From Lentisphaeria bacterium (GTDB lineage Bacteria > Verrucomicrobiota > Lentisphaeria > Victivallales > Victivallaceae), in assembly GCA_018265615.1 (NCBI GenBank), contig JABLYX010000016.1, forward strand, positions 25,712 to 84,961: DNA of 59,250 nucleotides, read 5' to 3'. Below, piece by piece: positions 17,269 through 25,828 of this stretch (position 1 is its first letter; every line of letters begins with the position of its first letter). A program made the position numbers and the translations under genes. The notes under the pieces are model-generated. The model was not told the origin of the DNA. It did not search any database and was given only the letters and a program-made list of their open reading frames with translations.

Positions 17269-17813
17269 CGGATCAGCTTCGATACGGTTTTGAAAGCCGG
17301 GTGTTTCGCGTCGCGCAGCAGCAGGAACAGGATCGATTCAACCGGCAGCACCTCCGCCCCGCAGCGGCGCATCGCTTCGAGGGCCAGCTCGCGGTTTGCG
17401 CCGCTGCGGCTCGTGACCGCGTCGGCCGCGACGATGACTTCGAAGCCGTTGTTCAGAGCGTCATAAACACTCTGAAGGACGCAGACGTGGGTTTCGATTC
17501 CGAGAACGATGAGCGTCTTTTCCGGCTTTGCACCGAGCGCGGTTCTGAATTCCGGCTCTGCGAAGACGGAGAAACCGGTCTTGGCGATCGGCATACAGCC
17601 ATCCGGCAGCAGCTCCGCGATTTCCGGGACCGTATGGCCGAGCCCGTTCGGATACTGCTCGGTCACCAGAACATCGAGTCCGAGCGCGGCCGCGCCCTTC
17701 AGCATGATCTGCGTGCGTTCCCGCACGGCGGCCCAGCTGTCCATCACGCCGGCCAGCCGCTCCTGCAGGTCGACGACAATCAGCGCGGAGGATTCGATCC
17801 GGGGGGTATTCAT
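17265..17813 (-). CDS. isochorismatase-like cysteine hydrolase
   Basis: A 182-residue protein of the isochorismatase fold. The catalytic triad is visible: Asp in LIVVDLQERL, Lys in IAKTGFSVF and Cys in GIETHVCVLQS. The family hydrolyses small amides or vinyl ethers (nicotinamidase-like); this short form resembles YcaC-type proteins, whose substrates are mostly unknown. It overlaps both neighbours by four bases, so it is part of the long minus-strand operon. Confidence 0.88.
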   Translation of the reverse strand: MNTPRIESSALIVVDLQERLAGVMDSWAAVRERTQIMLKGAAALGLDVLVTEQYPNGLGHTVPEIAELLPDGCMPIAKTGFSVFAEPEFRTALGAKPEKTLIVLGIETHVCVLQSVYDALNNGFEVIVAADAVTSRSGANRELALEAMRRCGAEVLPVESILFLLLRDAKHPAFKTVSKLIR

Positions 17814-20347
17814 GATTGCGGCTCCTCATTGTTTGCCAGTCTGCCGGCGAAGACCCGGACGGCGGCAGAGTTGGCGAGATACGGTTTCAGCGCGGCGGAC
17901 AGCTCCTCCCGGCGGATGCCCCGCAGTTCCGATTCATGGGTCAGACACTCGTCGAGCGGGCGTCCATAATGAAGCGACAGCAGCGACGAGATCAGCGCGG
18001 CCCCGGCGGATTCCGCGCTGCGCGCCGCTGCGAATGCGGCCCCTTCGCGGGCGGAGTTGAACTCCTCGTCAGTGAGGCCGCTCTCCGCGAGCCGCTTCAT
18101 TTCAGTCTCGAGCAGCGCCAGGGCGCGCTCCGCGCTCTCGGCCGAGGTTACGGCGTAAAACAGCAGCCAGCCCGGGTGGAAGCCGCCGCAGAGGCGCATG
18201 CCGGTCGAATAGGCGAGCGAGTTCTCTTCGCGCACGAGCTTGAACACGGGACTTGAAAGGCCGTTCTCCGCCTGGAACAGGATTTCACACATCGGGAGTT
18301 TTCCGCCGTTCAGGGCCGGCCCCGGAACCGCGCAGAGGACCATCGTCTGTTCGCGCGGAAGGGAGATCGTTTCGAACTGCGGTTTTTCCGGAAACACCGG
18401 TTCGGGCGGCAGCCCGATCGCGGTTTGCCGCCATGGAACCGCGCCGCACAGTTCGCGCGTCCACGCTTCCGCCTCGGCGCGGGAGCAGTCGCCGCCCCAA
18501 CCGAAGATCGCCTGTTCCGGCACGAGCCGTGAGAAGTAGAATTCCGCGAGTTGGTCGCGCGTGATGTTCGCAAGCTGCGCGATCGTGCCGGTCGTTCCCC
18601 AGCCGTACGGATGGCTGCCGAACATCAGTTTGCGGCAGCGGTCTTCGGCGGCGGCGCGCGGCGAGAGCTCGCGGCTCTTCAGGAGCTCGAGCCGGTTCGC
18701 TTTTTCCCGGTCGAATTCCGCCTGTCCGAAGGCGGGAGTTGCAATGATCGCTTTCAGGAGCTCGAATATTCTGGCGCGATGGCGGCGCGGGAAAGTGCAT
18801 TCGATCGTGAACGAGTTCAGCCCCGCGTTGACCGAGAAGTTTGCGCCGCCCGCGTCGAGCCGGGTCAGGAGCTCGTCTTCCGTCCAGCGTCCCGCCCCGG
18901 CGTTCAGCAGGTCGGCCGTGAGGGCCGAGATCCCGCCGGCTTCCGCCGGTTCGAAGATCGTTCCTCCCGGCAGCGTCAGCGCGAAATCCACAAGCGGCAG
19001 CCGGCGGTCCGGCAGCGTTACAAGCCGGGCGCCGTTGTCGAGGGCGGTCAGCTCCGGTTCCGCCCGGAACGGCTTTTCCCGGCGCACAATGTTTTGCCTG
19101 GGGTCGCCGGTATGCTGCCGGACGATCGAAAACAGGTCGGGGGGGAGATAGGTCGCGGCGATCCGGTTGATGTCGTCGAGCGTGAGCTTTCCAAGCTGTT
19201 CGAGGTAGGCGTCGCTGAGATCCGGCGCGCCGTTCGCGATCACGCCGCCGCCGATGTTCGCGGCGATTTCACGGATGCTGCGCAGCTCGCGCAGGTGGTC
19301 GGCGTACTGTTGGGTCTTTTCGCGTTCGACCTCGGCCCGGGTGAGCGCGCCGTTCCGGATCGCCTCAAGTTCGCGCAGCAGCGTGGATTCAAGCTTCCCG
19401 AGTTTTTCCGGCGTGGTGCTGGCCGTTACGGCGAGCAATCCGCCCGCCCCCTGACTGTAGCTGAAGCTGCGCAGGTTCACGGCGAGCTGCCGGTCGAGTT
19501 CGAGGGCGCGGACGAGGCGCGAGCCGTCGCCCATGCCGAGGATTCCTGCCAGCACGTCGCAGCCGGCCACATCCGGATGCGAGATCTCCGGAATCCGGAC
19601 TCCGACCGCAAGCCGCGCGAGCGGATCCGCGAAGCAGAATGCGTCGGTGCGCCCGACACATTGAGCGGGCTCCGGCGGGATCGCGGGCTCTTTGAGATTC
19701 CGCTGCTCCCAGTCCGCCATTTCCGCTTCGATGAGGTCAAAAGTCCGTTCCGGATCCGCATCGCCGACGACGACCCAGAAACAGCGTCCCGGCGTGTAGC
19801 GCTCCGTGTAATATTCGACCATGATGTCGCGCGTGACCTCCGCGATGAGTTCGCGGTAGCCGATGATCGGGTGCCGGAGCGGATGGTTCTGGAAGATCGA
19901 ACGGTTCAGCCGGCTGTAAAGCTGCCGATCCGGGTTGTCGCGCCCCATTTCCTCCTCGCGGAGGATCACCTCGCGCTCCTCCGAGAACCGCGCGCCCGGG
20001 AACTCCGGGAAGCGGACCATGCGTGAGAGGATCCGGACCGCTTCCGGCAGGTGCCGCCCCGCAAGGTTCACATGGTAGGCCGTGTGGTCGTAGCTCGTGT
20101 AGGCGTTCATCGAGCCGCCGAGCCGGTCGACCGCATCGGCGGCCGCAGTACCGGGGTAATCCCGGCATCCCTGGAACAGCATGTGCTCGAGAAAGTGCGA
20201 AAGCCCGTAACCGAGATGCTTCCCTTCGTGGATGCTGCCGGTCCGGATGAAGCACTCGACTTCGACCGCCGTTCCAGGCTGTGGAAAGACAAAAATCCTG
20301 GCTCCGTTCTCAAGGGTCCGCGATTGTACGTTCCGATAAAATCTCAT
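17810..20347 (-). CDS. M16 family zinc peptidase with two M16 repeats
   Basis: An 845-residue insulinase-family protease. The first half holds the inverted zinc site HFLEH (51-55) and the downstream Glu in EEREVILREEE. The second half (about 430-845) is the inactive M16 partner domain with a PFAxQAEFDREKANR-like segment. No signal peptide is seen, so it probably acts in the cytoplasm or is exported by another route. The start ATG has AGAGGAAAG ahead. It lies 33 bases after the Minf_1886 gene in the ffh-to-membrane-protein run. Confidence 0.9.
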   Translation of the reverse strand: MRFYRNVQSRTLENGARIFVFPQPGTAVEVECFIRTGSIHEGKHLGYGLSHFLEHMLFQGCRDYPGTAAADAVDRLGGSMNAYTSYDHTAYHVNLAGRHLPEAVRILSRMVRFPEFPGARFSEEREVILREEEMGRDNPDRQLYSRLNRSIFQNHPLRHPIIGYRELIAEVTRDIMVEYYTERYTPGRCFWVVVGDADPERTFDLIEAEMADWEQRNLKEPAIPPEPAQCVGRTDAFCFADPLARLAVGVRIPEISHPDVAGCDVLAGILGMGDGSRLVRALELDRQLAVNLRSFSYSQGAGGLLAVTASTTPEKLGKLESTLLRELEAIRNGALTRAEVEREKTQQYADHLRELRSIREIAANIGGGVIANGAPDLSDAYLEQLGKLTLDDINRIAATYLPPDLFSIVRQHTGDPRQNIVRREKPFRAEPELTALDNGARLVTLPDRRLPLVDFALTLPGGTIFEPAEAGGISALTADLLNAGAGRWTEDELLTRLDAGGANFSVNAGLNSFTIECTFPRRHRARIFELLKAIIATPAFGQAEFDREKANRLELLKSRELSPRAAAEDRCRKLMFGSHPYGWGTTGTIAQLANITRDQLAEFYFSRLVPEQAIFGWGGDCSRAEAEAWTRELCGAVPWRQTAIGLPPEPVFPEKPQFETISLPREQTMVLCAVPGPALNGGKLPMCEILFQAENGLSSPVFKLVREENSLAYSTGMRLCGGFHPGWLLFYAVTSAESAERALALLETEMKRLAESGLTDEEFNSAREGAAFAAARSAESAGAALISSLLSLHYGRPLDECLTHESELRGIRREELSAALKPYLANSAAVRVFAGRLANNEEPQS

Positions 20348-20380
20348 CTTTCCTCTCTTCCGGCGCCGCAGCGGGCGGCG

Positions 20381-20782
20381 TCAATCAATCTTGGGGGGAG
20401 CGGCCGGGGCCGCGCCGGGGGAGGCGGGCGGATCGGCCAGCTTGAAGTCCACCTCGAAATCCTCGGGCGCGTCGTCCTTCGATGCGGAGAGCAGCCCCGA
20501 GCCGATCAGGAGGTAGACGATTCTGCCGACATCGGACGCGCTGCGGATCCCCCACTCATACAGCACCTCATAGGCGAGCACGCCGAACTCCTCTCTGGCG
20601 TAGTCGTGCACGCCGCCCAGGAGTTCGAGCGCCGAGACATGACGGTGGGCCGGGAGGCGGCCGACCGTGAACGTGACGGCGTTTGCGACGAACGCATAGG
20701 CTTCCCCGGAGAAGCGCGGCTCCTCCCGGATGATTGCATCGATTTTCGCCCTGATTTCCGCCGGAGTCATCTGATGGTTCAC
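20381..20782 (-). CDS. Minf_1886 family protein
   Basis: A 133-residue protein of a conserved uncharacterised family common in Verrucomicrobia, Planctomycetes and Lentisphaerae. Typical segments are EEPRFSGEAYAFVANAV, RHVSALELLGGVHDYA and VLYEWGIRSASDVGRIVY. The C-terminal 30 residues are rich in Pro and Ala. The function is unknown. A GTG start at 20782 overlaps the mlaD stop by three bases and has AAAGG ahead; ATG 20770 is the alternative. Confidence 0.78.
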   Translation of the reverse strand: MNHQMTPAEIRAKIDAIIREEPRFSGEAYAFVANAVTFTVGRLPAHRHVSALELLGGVHDYAREEFGVLAYEVLYEWGIRSASDVGRIVYLLIGSGLLSASKDDAPEDFEVDFKLADPPASPGAAPAAPPKID

Positions 20783-21765
20783 TCGCCTTTGATTTGCGGT
20801 TTCTTCTTGCCGGAGATGATCGAACTCGGGTCCGCCGAGAGCGAATCGGCAAGTTCGGTCAGCGCGTCGAGCGTCTGGTTCAGCTTGGTCAGCGTGTTTG
20901 TCAGCTCGTCCTGGCTGAATGTGATTGCATTCGACGCCTCCCGGAACGCGGAGGTGCTTTCCGGCAGTTTGGCCTCCTTGGTTTCCCTGATGAGCTGCTC
21001 GGTCAGTCTGTTGACCTTTTCGAGGTCCTCTTCGAGCAGGCCCATGAGCCGGTTCAGCCGCTCTTCGCTGAACACGCGCGACATTGTGCGGCTGCCGAGC
21101 TCGAGGTTCTCGGAGGCTTCGTTGATGCGTGCGATGGTCGATTTGAGCGCAGGGTCCGAAAGCAGCCCGGAGAGCTCGGAGAGGCTTCGTTCGAGCCCGT
21201 CGGAAATCTCCTCGAACCGGATCCGCGAAATGCGGTCGAGCGAGGTCCCGATCGCCTTCAGGATGTCGCGGAATGGCGACGGCACGGCCGGAATGTACAT
21301 CACGCCGGGCTCGAGCGCTCCGGCCGGAGGCTCGGTCAGCGTCTGTCCGGGCGTTGCGAAATAGTCGAAGTCGATGTAGCGCATGCCGGTAATCCCTGCG
21401 TATTCGAGCCGGCAGCGCATTCCCTGTTCGAGCTCGGATTGGAAGAAACGTTTGAAATCGCTGCGCTGCTGCCCCTGTTCGCTGCCCGAGACGAAGTGCT
21501 CAAGCTCCACAGCCATATCAACCTGCACGAGTTTGTCGGTGACGCGGATCGAGATTCTCGTGACGTTGCCGATCGGTACGCCGCGATACTTCACCGCCGA
21601 ACCGACCGTCAGCCCCTGCACGGATTCACTGAAAAAGGTCTGCACGGTCGCCTTGTTCGTGAAGATATCGGTCATGCCGAGGAAAAAGAGAATCGCGACA
21701 AGCAGCACAAGGCCGCCGACGACGAAAAGCCCGAGCTTGATTTTCTGCATGGAATCGTTTGCCAT
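20779..21765 (-). CDS. mlaD: MlaD/MCE-domain lipid-binding protein
   Basis: A 328-residue periplasmic lipid-transport protein anchored by one N-terminal helix (about residues 11-29). The MCE domain follows, with FFSESVQGLTVGSAVKYRGV and GNVTRISIRV, the usual lipid-conduit signature. The C-terminal half is helical and rich in Glu, Leu and Ser and probably forms a coiled-coil tunnel. Ribosome site GGAGGT. It lies one base after the ATPase gene and works with the permease and ATPase to move phospholipids between membranes. Confidence 0.9.
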   Translation of the reverse strand: MANDSMQKIKLGLFVVGGLVLLVAILFFLGMTDIFTNKATVQTFFSESVQGLTVGSAVKYRGVPIGNVTRISIRVTDKLVQVDMAVELEHFVSGSEQGQQRSDFKRFFQSELEQGMRCRLEYAGITGMRYIDFDYFATPGQTLTEPPAGALEPGVMYIPAVPSPFRDILKAIGTSLDRISRIRFEEISDGLERSLSELSGLLSDPALKSTIARINEASENLELGSRTMSRVFSEERLNRLMGLLEEDLEKVNRLTEQLIRETKEAKLPESTSAFREASNAITFSQDELTNTLTKLNQTLDALTELADSLSADPSSIISGKKKPQIKGE

Positions 21766-21766
21766 T

Positions 21767-22567
21767 CTAGCTTACCTCCGTTATCTGCGGCTCCTGCGGG
21801 ACGTCGCTTTTGAGTCCGTCGCGGGTCAGGAACGCGCGCACTTTCTCGTTCGGCGAAGTGTCGCGCAGCAACGCGGGCGGGCCGTCCGCCACGATTGATT
21901 TCGTCTGCTTGTCGAGCATGATGATCCGGTCCGCGATCGTGAAAACGCTGTCGAGTTCGTGGGTCACGACGACGATGGTCGAGCCGAACTGGCTGCGCAG
22001 CCGCAGCAGCAGGCGGTCGAGCTCCGCCGACGTGATCGGGTCGAGGCCCGCCGACGGCTCATCGAAGAAGAGCAGCTTCGGGTTCAGCGCGAGCGCCCGC
22101 GCGAGGCCCGCGCGTTTGGACATTCCGCCCGAGAGCTCCGCCGGCATGTAGTCGCCGAAGCCGGAGAGATCGACAAGGCTGAGTTTCTCTTCGACGGTCT
22201 TTGCAATCTCCTCCGCGGAGAGCTTCGTATATTCTTCGAGCGGCAGCGCGACATTTTCGGCCACAGTCATCGAGCTGAACAGGGCCCCGCCCTGATAGGT
22301 GACGCCGAACCGGCGCATGATTTCCCGGCGGTGCTGCTCGTCGGCCTGCACGATGCTGTCGCCCTGGATCAGGATGTCCCCCTTGAGCGGGGCGTAGAGC
22401 CCGATGATATGCTTGAGAAGCGTGCTCTTGCCGCAGCCGGAACCACCGAGGATGCAGAAGATTTCGCCGGTCTCGACCTGAAAATTCAGATCCTTGAGGA
22501 CGATATTGCTGCCGTAGCCGATGGTCAGGTCCCTGACGTCGATTTCCGGCCCCGTTTTCTTCTCCAT
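21767..22567 (-). CDS. mlaF: Mla-type ABC transporter ATP-binding protein
   Basis: A 266-residue cytoplasmic ATPase. Walker A is GGSGCGKST (near 37-45), the signature is LSGGMSKRAGLARAL, Walker B is LLFFDEPSAGLDP, and the switch His is in VTHELD. The M-S-K-R form of the signature is typical of MlaF/Mkl-type ATPases. It lies between the permease and mlaD genes, which fixes its role in retrograde or anterograde phospholipid transport. Confidence 0.9.
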   Translation of the reverse strand: MEKKTGPEIDVRDLTIGYGSNIVLKDLNFQVETGEIFCILGGSGCGKSTLLKHIIGLYAPLKGDILIQGDSIVQADEQHRREIMRRFGVTYQGGALFSSMTVAENVALPLEEYTKLSAEEIAKTVEEKLSLVDLSGFGDYMPAELSGGMSKRAGLARALALNPKLLFFDEPSAGLDPITSAELDRLLLRLRSQFGSTIVVVTHELDSVFTIADRIIMLDKQTKSIVADGPPALLRDTSPNEKVRAFLTRDGLKSDVPQEPQITEVS

Positions 22568-22580
22568 AAGCTTTGCCCCG

Positions 22581-23384
22581 TCAATAACCGATGAATGAGT
22601 ACAGCACCGTGATGAGCACGTCGGCCACCACGATGAGAAAAATCGAACTGACCACGGCCTTCGTAGCGCCGCGGCCGACCCCCTGCGAATTGTTCGCCGC
22701 GTTGAATCCGCAGTAACACCCCGCGAATGTGATGAGGATCGCGAACGGGACGCTCTTGGCGACTCCGAGCAGGAACGTCATGATGTCGAGCGCCTCGAGC
22801 GTCCGGGTCCAGTAGGCGACCGGGGTGATTTTCATGATGGTGACCCCCACGAGCATCCCCCCGAAAATTCCGGCCGCGTTGCCGAATATCGTGAGGATCG
22901 GCATCGAAATCAGCATGGCCGAGAGCTTCGGGAACACCAGGAACGACTCCGGGCGGATTCCCATCGTTTCGAGCGCGCTGATCTGCTCGTCGAGCTTCAT
23001 CGTCCCGACCTCCGCCGCGAATGCGGAACCGGCCCAGCCGGTCATGACCATGGCGACCATCAGCGGCCCGAGCTCCTTGAGCACGACCAGCCCGACCGCG
23101 TCGGCGACGAGGAGCTCCTGCCCGAATTTCGAAAGCTGGATCTGCCCGTTGACCGCCATGACCATCCCCATCAGGAGGCAGATCAGCAGCACGATCGGCA
23201 GCGCCTGGACGCCGCACAGGTCGAGATAGTAGCGGAAATCGCGCTGACGCATCCCGTGGCGCAGCAGTGCGGGAACCTCCGCCGCAATCCGACCGATGAA
23301 TTCCACCGGGCGGGTCCCGTCCTGCAACAGGGGACGGAAGCGTCGGCTGATCGCCTTCAGCTGCTGTTCCACTTTGGGTTTCAA
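22581..23384 (-). CDS. mlaE: Mla-type ABC transporter permease
   Basis: About 267 residues, five membrane helices, MlaE/YrbE family. Typical blocks are MGMVMAVNGQIQLSKFGQ, ELGPLMVAMVMTGWAGSAFAAEVGTMK and the EQISALETMGI loop. The open frame runs further upstream to 23522, but that part lies inside the previous gene and does not look like an MlaE N-terminus. I therefore place the start at TTG 23384, four bases after the upstream stop, with AAGGA about 12 bases away. The start is uncertain. Confidence 0.83.
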   Translation of the reverse strand: MKPKVEQQLKAISRRFRPLLQDGTRPVEFIGRIAAEVPALLRHGMRQRDFRYYLDLCGVQALPIVLLICLLMGMVMAVNGQIQLSKFGQELLVADAVGLVVLKELGPLMVAMVMTGWAGSAFAAEVGTMKLDEQISALETMGIRPESFLVFPKLSAMLISMPILTIFGNAAGIFGGMLVGVTIMKITPVAYWTRTLEALDIMTFLLGVAKSVPFAILITFAGCYCGFNAANNSQGVGRGATKAVVSSIFLIVVADVLITVLYSFIGY

Positions 23385-23388
23385 GTCG

Positions 23389-24186
23389 TCAGTACATCCT
23401 TTGCTGCGCTTTCTGCGGCCGCATCTTCGGCTCCTCCAGATAGAGAGCGTACCAGTTGTCGCCGAATCCGGCATTCGAAAAATGTTTGGCCCGGCCGTTG
23501 ACCAGGTTTTCGTAATTCGCAATCAGCACCGCGTTGTCGGAGTTCTTCTTTGCCGTGACCAGGGCCGCAAGCGCCTTGGCCTGATCCTCCTGCCGGAGCT
23601 TGATCCATGCGTAGGTGCAGGCGAGGAACGCACCGTCTTCTCCTTTGAGGCGGCGGCTTTTCTTCTGGTAAAACTTATCGAGCTTCGGATCCTCTTTCTT
23701 GTACATCCGCACGAGCTTGATCGCGAGCGACCGCGCATCCATCAGCAGGCATTTCGGCATGATTCTGTCGACCGCCGCAAAATCCCTGAGCTGGAAGTGA
23801 AGCTGCATTTTCATCGTGTTGATCTGTCTGGCCAGCATCCAGTTCCAACGGTAATACGGATCGAATGCCTCAGTCAGGCGCAGCGCTTCGCGCAGTGCGT
23901 CGTTCTGCATCGATTCAAGCTTCTGCTGCATAAGCTTCGGGCTGCCGACCGGGCGCTGCTGGAAATTCTGCACCTGCCGCGCGATGCGTGTTTGTGCGGC
24001 CTGCATTGTCTGCTGCATGCCGAGCTGGAGGCGCTTGAGCTTTCCGCGGAGGATCAGCATCACGACAAGCTGGGCAATCAGAAAGGCGGCAGCTCCGCAG
24101 ACAATCCCCCACGTGATCCCGAGATCCCGTCCGGTCAGGATGCCCGTGAGGATTCCGGCTGCCAGCGAAATAACGATACTGTACAC
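23389..24186 (-). CDS. membrane-anchored protein, unknown
   Basis: A 265-residue protein I do not recognise. Two hydrophobic segments at the N-terminus (about 3-18 and 25-46) are followed by a basic helical region with many Gln (about 50-100). The rest is a helical domain with repeated Ala/Leu/Lys helices that could be a TPR-like fold. It lies 12 bases after ffh and four bases before the mlaE start, so it is read with both. Related genes may exist in Lentisphaerota, but I cannot confirm this. Confidence 0.6.
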   Translation of the reverse strand: MYSIVISLAAGILTGILTGRDLGITWGIVCGAAAFLIAQLVVMLILRGKLKRLQLGMQQTMQAAQTRIARQVQNFQQRPVGSPKLMQQKLESMQNDALREALRLTEAFDPYYRWNWMLARQINTMKMQLHFQLRDFAAVDRIMPKCLLMDARSLAIKLVRMYKKEDPKLDKFYQKKSRRLKGEDGAFLACTYAWIKLRQEDQAKALAALVTAKKNSDNAVLIANYENLVNGRAKHFSNAGFGDNWYALYLEEPKMRPQKAQQRMY

Positions 24187-24198
24187 GTGACCAACTCC

Positions 24199-25653
24199 TT
24201 AATGCTTCTTGCGCTGCTTTGCGCGCTGCTTCTTGGCGAGCTTCGCGAGCCGTTTCTTCCTGTCCTGCTCCTTGCGGGAGAGCGGCGTCGAGCCGCCGAA
24301 GAGCCCTCCGAACGATCCGGGGACTCCATTGTTTTCCGGCAGCGAGCCGCCGGACATCAGCCGGCCGAGCGGGCCGCTCTGCTTCATCATCTTGCGCATG
24401 CCTTCGAACTGCTTCACGAGCCCGCTGACCATTTCGACCGGGACGCCGGAGCCCTTTGCAATGCGCTTTTTCCGCGGGAAGTCCATGAGGTCCGGATTTG
24501 CGCGTTCAGCTTTGGTCATCGACAGGATGACAGCCTCCATGCGCATGAAGTGACGCGGGTCGACTTCGCTCATCGCGCCGGCGAGCTGGCGGCCGCCGGG
24601 CAGGAACTTGAGGATGCTCTCCATGCCGCCGAGTTTTTTGATCTGGCGCAGCTGGGAGAGGAAGTCATCGTAGTCGAACTTGTTCGCGCGCAGCTTCTCC
24701 TGCAGCTTTTTCGCTTCTTCCTCATCGATTTCGGCTGCGGCTTTCTCGACGAGGGAGACCACATCGCCCATGCCGAGAATGCGGCTCGCCATGCGGTCCG
24801 GATAGAAGACTTCGAGGCTGTCGAGCTTTTCCCCCATGCCGATGAATTTGACCGGGCAGCCCGTGACCTTGCGGATCGAGAGCGCGGCGCCGCCGCGCGC
24901 ATCGCCGTCGAGTTTGGTCAGGATGAAGCCGGTCAGGTCGAGCGCCCTGTGGAAGTGCTCCGCGACCGAAACGGCCTCCTGGCCGAGTGCGGCGTCCGCG
25001 ACGAGCAGGACCTCGTCCGGTCGCACCGCCTGGCGGATGCGGACCAGCTCCTGGACCATGGTTTCGTCGATCTGCAGCCGGCCCGCCGTGTCGATGATGA
25101 CGACGTCGGTTCCGGCGGAGCGCGCCTGTTCGACCGCGTTCACCGCGATCGCCGCGACGTTCACGCTCGTGCGTTCGGCATGGACCGGGACCCCGATCTC
25201 ACGGCCGATGATTTCAAGCTGGTCGATCGCGGCGGGACGGTAGACGTCTCCTGCCACGAGCTGAACCTTTCTGCCCTGCCGTTTCAGCAGGAGGGCGAGC
25301 TTTCCCGCCGTGGTGGTTTTACCGCTGCCGTGAAGGCCGACGAGCATGATGACGGTCGGCTTCGACTTGAATTCGAGCTCCGAAGCGCCGCCGCCGAGGA
25401 GCTTCACAAGCTCGTCGTTGACGATTTTGACGACCTGCTGGCCCGGAGTCACGCTTTTGATGACCTCCTGGCCGAGACATTCGCTTTTGACCGCCTCGAT
25501 GAATTCCGAGACGATTCTGATGTTCACGTCGGCATCGAGCAGCGCGAGGCGGATCTCCCGCATCGCATCGGTGATATTGGTTTCGGAGAGCGTGCTTTGT
25601 CCGCGCAGCTTGCGGAAAACATCATGCAGCTTGTCGCTGAGTGATTCGAACAT
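24199..25653 (-). CDS. ffh: signal recognition particle protein
   Basis: Binds signal sequences of nascent membrane proteins and the SRP RNA. It has 484 residues. The N domain (1-100) is followed by the GTPase G domain with G1 GLHGSGKTTTAG (about 109-120), DTAGR (G3) and TKLDGDARGG (G4/insertion). The methionine-rich M domain spans about 320-450 with the RNA-binding GSGVPVEMVSGLVKQF helix. A basic C-terminal tail ends in KKQRAKQRKKH. The matching RNA gene is about 7 kb away at 32915. It heads the minus-strand run. Confidence 0.95.
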   Translation of the reverse strand: MFESLSDKLHDVFRKLRGQSTLSETNITDAMREIRLALLDADVNIRIVSEFIEAVKSECLGQEVIKSVTPGQQVVKIVNDELVKLLGGGASELEFKSKPTVIMLVGLHGSGKTTTAGKLALLLKRQGRKVQLVAGDVYRPAAIDQLEIIGREIGVPVHAERTSVNVAAIAVNAVEQARSAGTDVVIIDTAGRLQIDETMVQELVRIRQAVRPDEVLLVADAALGQEAVSVAEHFHRALDLTGFILTKLDGDARGGAALSIRKVTGCPVKFIGMGEKLDSLEVFYPDRMASRILGMGDVVSLVEKAAAEIDEEEAKKLQEKLRANKFDYDDFLSQLRQIKKLGGMESILKFLPGGRQLAGAMSEVDPRHFMRMEAVILSMTKAERANPDLMDFPRKKRIAKGSGVPVEMVSGLVKQFEGMRKMMKQSGPLGRLMSGGSLPENNGVPGSFGGLFGGSTPLSRKEQDRKKRLAKLAKKQRAKQRKKH

Positions 25654-25765
25654 ACCTTGTTTCTTTCCTATTATTAATCCACATTATTCCATACATAACA
25701 CCGCTTAATATATCTTGGTTCCCGCTCAACGTCAAGAGAACGTTTAAAAAATCCGGAACATTCGA

Positions 25766-25794
25766 TTGCTTTCACCCGTGATTCATGGTATTTT
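25766..25794 (+). promoter_or_regulatory. predicted promoter of ilvD
   Basis: TTGCTT at 25766-25771, a 17-base spacer and TATTTT at 25789-25794. The expected start is near 25801, 28 bases before the ilvD ATG. The divergent ffh gene starts at 25653. Confidence 0.5.
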
Positions 25795-25828
25795 ATGGGA
25801 TAACGCAAAATGCATAAGGAGAGTTACT

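Noticed and set aside
23385..23522. An N-terminal extension of the Mla permease up to 23522
   Set aside because: It overlaps the upstream gene's coding end, is rich in Arg and Ser in an antisense-like way and does not match MlaE N-termini.
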